From positions 1-8,568 of the forward strand of contig JAKLLI010000064.1 in assembly GCA_023150195.1 (NCBI GenBank): a stretch of 8,568 nt of DNA. The letters are read 5' to 3'. This stretch comes from Azonexus sp. Its GTDB lineage: Bacteria > Pseudomonadota > Gammaproteobacteria > Burkholderiales > Rhodocyclaceae. A program made the translations under genes and the position numbers. Under the pieces are notes generated by a model, which made no database searches, was not told the origin of the DNA, and saw only the letters and a program-made list of their open reading frames with translations. Shown one piece after another: positions 5,948 to 8,568 of this stretch. Numbering within the stretch: the stretch's first letter is position 1; each line of letters opens with the position of its first letter.

Positions 5948-7143
5948 ACCCCAGTCTGACTTTGGGCGGCAGCCCCTCACTATCCCGTCCCAGCGACCAG
6001 CGGGATACCCGCACCGTGTTCCGCATGCTGGAAAAGATCTCGCAGGGGCGGCTCGAGGTCCGCTTGCCCGGTGGCGCCAGCGCCTTGTTCGGCGAGGGTG
6101 AGCCGGGTGTCGTGCTGCAGGTGCACGACGAAGCGATGTTCGGTCGCGTGCTGGCCCGGGGCGACATCGGTCTGGCCGAGGCTTACCTCGACGGTCAATG
6201 GGATTCGCCCGATATCACCGCTTTGCTTGGACTGCTGGCGCGCAACCGCGACGCGCTGAAACAGGCCGTGTATGGCTCCTGGCGCCAGCTCCTGGCGGCG
6301 CGCGTGCGCCACTGGCTCAATCGCAACAGCCGGGCCGGCAGCCGCCGCAACATCATGGCGCATTACGATCTGGGCAACGATTTTTATCGTCTGTGGCTGG
6401 ACGAGACGATGAGTTACTCCGCCGCCGTGTATCGCGAGGGCGATGACGGTCGCCTGAGCACCGCTCAGGTGGCCAAGTACGGGCGCATTCTCGATCGCCT
6501 CGATGCCACGCCGGCGCAGCGGGTGCTGGAAATCGGCTGCGGCTGGGGCGGATTCGCCGAGCTGGCCGTGGCGCGTGGCTTGGCGGTGACCGGGCTGACC
6601 CTGTCGCCCGCCCAGCTGGCCTGGGCGCAGGCGCGGGTGCCGGCGGCCGATTTGCGCCTGCAGGATTACCGCGACCTGAACGAGCGCTTCGATCATGTGG
6701 TCTCCATCGAAATGTTCGAGGCGGTGGGCGAACGCTGGTGGCCGAGTTACTTCAGCACCCTGGCCAAGGCGCTGAATCCGGGCGGCAAGGCCGTGGTGCA
6801 AAGCATCACCATTGACGATGGCTTGTTTGCCAGTTATCGCAAGGGCACCGATTTCATCCAGCAGTACATTTTCCCCGGCGGCATGCTGCCTTCGCGCAGC
6901 GCTTTCCGCGCACAGGCCGCCAAAGCCGGCTTGCGGGTGACGGATGAGTTTGCTTTCGGCCGCGATTACGCCCGCACGCTGGCCGAATGGCGAGTCCGTT
7001 TCGAGCAACGCTGGCCCGAGATTCAGGCGCTGGGTTTTGACGACAGCTTCCGCCGCTTGTGGCGCATGTACCTCTGCTATTGCGAGGCCGGCTTCCTGGC
7101 CGGGAACATCGATGTGGTGCAATTTGAACTCGCCCACGCCTGA
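5944..7143 (+). CDS. Cyclopropane-fatty-acid-synthase-like SAM methyltransferase (COG2230)
   Basis: The 399-residue product starts at an ATG overlapping the DUF1365 stop, 8 nt after AGGAG (5931-5935). Residues about 20-125 form the small N-terminal lipid-binding region (GDIGLAEAYLDGQWDSPD). The catalytic domain follows: AHYDLGNDFYRLWLD (139-153), the SAM loop VLEIGCGWGGFAE (194-206), LQDYRDL (239-245), SIEMFEAVGERWW (254-266) and FIQQYIFPGGMLPS (304-317). The family transfers the SAM methyl carbon to cis double bonds in phospholipid acyl chains at the membrane surface. Aligned by eye with E. coli Cfa, bicarbonate ligands Cys139 and His266 become Ala160 and Gln286, while Glu259 and Tyr342 (equivalents of Glu239 and Tyr317) remain. 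It may therefore be a fatty-acid C-methyltransferase making methylene, methyl or furan precursors rather than a cyclopropane synthase. The next gene starts within its last codons. Confidence 0.9.
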   Translation: MNPSLTLGGSPSLSRPSDQRDTRTVFRMLEKISQGRLEVRLPGGASALFGEGEPGVVLQVHDEAMFGRVLARGDIGLAEAYLDGQWDSPDITALLGLLARNRDALKQAVYGSWRQLLAARVRHWLNRNSRAGSRRNIMAHYDLGNDFYRLWLDETMSYSAAVYREGDDGRLSTAQVAKYGRILDRLDATPAQRVLEIGCGWGGFAELAVARGLAVTGLTLSPAQLAWAQARVPAADLRLQDYRDLNERFDHVVSIEMFEAVGERWWPSYFSTLAKALNPGGKAVVQSITIDDGLFASYRKGTDFIQQYIFPGGMLPSRSAFRAQAAKAGLRVTDEFAFGRDYARTLAEWRVRFEQRWPEIQALGFDDSFRRLWRMYLCYCEAGFLAGNIDVVQFELAHA

Positions 7144-7705
7144 GCCGGCAGCGCGCACAGGGCGCCAGGCGCGTTTTTGCCTTGCGTCGCCGGTTGACCG
7201 CAGAGCTGCGCTGAAACGCCTGCTCGGGGCGCTCGGGCTGCTTGCCTGCCCGCTGGCGACATGGGCGGCTTCGCCCGCCGCGGGCTTTCAGCGCTGGGGC
7301 TCGGGGGAATATCGGCGCTTTGGCTTTTTGGTGTACGAGGCCAGTTTGTGGGCGGCGGCCGACCCGCAACAGCCGCCGCTGGCCTTGCGCCTCGATTACC
7401 GGCGTCGTATTGCCGGCCGTGCGATTGCCGAGGCGAGCGTCAACGAAATGCGCCCCTTCGTGCGTGACGAAGCCCGGCTGGCCCAATGGGGCGAACGCAT
7501 GGCCCAGCTGTTTCCCGATGTCCAGGATGGCGACCACCTGCTGGGCGTCTGGGCGGCCGATGGCGCGCGTTTTTATCAGGGCGAGCGTTTGATCGGGGAG
7601 GTCCGGGATGCCGACTTCGCCCGGGCGTTTTTTGCCATCTGGCTGGACCCGCGAACCAGTGCCCCCGGCTTGCGCGCCCGCTTGCTGACGCGGCCTGGGG
7701 GTTGA
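7112..7705 (+). CDS. Exported chalcone-isomerase-like protein
   Basis: The product has 197 residues if it starts at ATG 7112. Residues from about 53 match the bacterial chalcone-isomerase-like family (PF16036 type): WGSGEYRRFGFLVYEASLW, an EMRPF segment, LFPDVQDGDHLLGVW, GARFYQGERLIGEV and DFARAFFAIWLDPRTSAP. It is not expected to act on flavonoids; the fold also binds fatty acids, which fits the operon. Arg30-Arg31-AALK, a hydrophobic run and TWA (50-52) look like an export signal, possibly Tat. No ATG, GTG or TTG lies between the methyltransferase stop and the twin Arg, so the start must be inside the upstream gene: ATG 7112 (GGGA 6-9 nt upstream) or TTG 7124. The result is a 32-base overlap and probable translational coupling. 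The body call is firm; the N-terminus is uncertain. Confidence 0.83.
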   Translation: MWCNLNSPTPEPAARTGRQARFCLASPVDRRAALKRLLGALGLLACPLATWAASPAAGFQRWGSGEYRRFGFLVYEASLWAAADPQQPPLALRLDYRRRIAGRAIAEASVNEMRPFVRDEARLAQWGERMAQLFPDVQDGDHLLGVWAADGARFYQGERLIGEVRDADFARAFFAIWLDPRTSAPGLRARLLTRPGG

Positions 7706-7706
7706 A

Positions 7707-8568
7707 ATGCACAGCGGGCGCGTGCTGGCCTACGGGATGCTCGGCTTGCCGCTGGCCTTTGCCGCGCTGCCCATCTATGTGCATTTACCCGGCTATTACG
7801 CGGCCACCACCGGGCTGAGTCTGGCCTGGCTAGGTGCTGTGTTGTTGATCGCCCGCTTGTTCGATGCCGCCATTGACCCCGTGTGTGGCTGGCTGGCCGA
7901 CCGGATCGCGCAGCCCCGCTTGATTGCCTGGTCGCTACCGGTCTTTGCGCTTGGCTTCGTCGCCCTGCTCAATCCGCAAGGTGACTATCCCGCCCTGTGG
8001 TTGCTGGCTAGCCTCGGGGTCACCTATCTCGGCTTTTCGCTGGCCTCGGTGGCCTATCAGGCCTGGGGCGCCGGCATGGTCGCGGATTCTGCACTGAGAA
8101 CACGGTTGACCGCAGCCCGCGAGGGTTTCGGGTTGTTCGGCGTCGTCCTGGCGGCGGCCTTGCCGGCGCTGATCGCCGCCGATACGCAACAAGGCGTGCA
8201 GCGACTCTCCTGGCTCTTCACGCCTTTGCTACTGATCGCTGCCGGGGTGGCATTGGGCTGGGGGCGACCGGATCGCCCGTCGCAGCGGGTGGCAGGAAAA
8301 GTCCCCCTCGGCTTGCGTGCCGGCGTGGTGGCGCTGTTGGCGCTGCCGGCCTTCCGCCGCCTGCTGCTGATTTTCGTGGCCAACGGGATTGCCTCGGCCT
8401 TGCCGGCCACGCTCTTCCTGTTTTTTGTCGCCGATCGATTGGGGGCGGAGCCGGCCAGCGGTCCCTTGCTGGCGCTGTATTTCCTGGCAGGGGCGGCCTC
8501 CATGCCGGGATGGCTGCGACTGTCACGCGCGCTCGGCCGGCCCCGGGCCTGGCTGCTGGCCATGGGCT
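7707..8568 (+). CDS. MFS transporter, GPH/MFS_2 type (3' partial)
   Basis: An open frame begins at ATG 7707, one base after the preceding stop (TGAAATG) and behind a GGGGG stretch. It runs off the window after 287 codons. The translation is very hydrophobic, with about seven or eight transmembrane helices visible. The GPH signature lies between helices 2 and 3: LFDAAIDPVCGWLADR (51-66), with Asp53, Asp57, Pro58, Gly61, Asp65 and Arg66. YQAWGAGMVADS followed by RTRLTAAREG (117-140) is the second typical loop, and a basic central loop falls near 188-205. Classical members (MelB) co-transport sugars with a cation, whereas others (Mfsd2a) move lysophospholipids. Given the lipid genes upstream, a lipid or stress-metabolite substrate is as likely as a sugar. 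It is the sixth gene of the operon within the window. Confidence 0.85.
   Translation, partial: MHSGRVLAYGMLGLPLAFAALPIYVHLPGYYAATTGLSLAWLGAVLLIARLFDAAIDPVCGWLADRIAQPRLIAWSLPVFALGFVALLNPQGDYPALWLLASLGVTYLGFSLASVAYQAWGAGMVADSALRTRLTAAREGFGLFGVVLAAALPALIAADTQQGVQRLSWLFTPLLLIAAGVALGWGRPDRPSQRVAGKVPLGLRAGVVALLALPAFRRLLLIFVANGIASALPATLFLFFVADRLGAEPASGPLLALYFLAGAASMPGWLRLSRALGRPRAWLLAMG

Noticed and set aside
5980..7158. 392-codon minus-strand open frame opposite the methyltransferase
   Set aside because: Long antisense frames are expected in GC-rich coding; the + strand enzyme has all family motifs.
8057..8563. 168-codon minus-strand frame at the right end
   Set aside because: Low-complexity Ser/Ala/Arg composition opposite a clear MFS_2 membrane protein.
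1..8568. CRISPR array, tRNA, rRNA or insertion sequence
   Set aside because: No spaced direct-repeat array, cloverleaf, rRNA-like stretch, transposase or flanking terminal repeats were seen.

Overview
The window looks like chromosomal DNA of a Gram-negative proteobacterium. Support comes from an autotransporter beta-barrel ending in Phe, a lipoprotein with a lipobox, periplasmic signal peptides and GC-rich coding with strong G/C at third positions. Protein style suggests Betaproteobacteria (Rhodocyclaceae-like), but no marker gene fixes the taxon.

Left part (1-2166, + strand): the 3' end of an autotransporter gene, whose passenger lies upstream of the window, is followed after 13 nt by a lipoprotein of the alpha/beta hydrolase fold. 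A strong rho-independent terminator lies inside the signal-peptide codons of that second gene.

Middle (2141-3173): a MerR-type regulator with a cobalamin-binding photoreceptor module (LitR/CarH family) is read leftwards and overlaps the hydrolase gene tail to tail. The 106-base gap between it and the next gene is dense with regulation. It holds three tandem 11-bp direct repeats covering the -35 box of the rightward promoter. A divergent promoter shares the same -10 region, and two related 15-bp inverted repeats are centred 74 bp apart.

Right part (3174-8568, + strand): six tightly packed or overlapping genes form one apparent operon. They encode a secreted glutathione peroxidase-like thiol peroxidase, a COG2907-type FAD amine-oxidase-fold protein, a DUF1365 protein, a cyclopropane-fatty-acid-synthase-like SAM methyltransferase, an exported chalcone-isomerase-like protein, and a GPH/MFS_2 transporter cut by the window end.

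Reading of the system: the layout fits an operon repressed in the dark by a B12-bound regulator and released by light. It would couple peroxide removal with modification of unsaturated membrane lipids. The methyltransferase appears to have lost two of the residues that bind bicarbonate in cyclopropane synthases, so its product may be a methylated, methylene or furan-type acyl chain rather than a cyclopropane. Motifs and operator repeats are read from the sequence; the light response and lipid product are inference from family knowledge.
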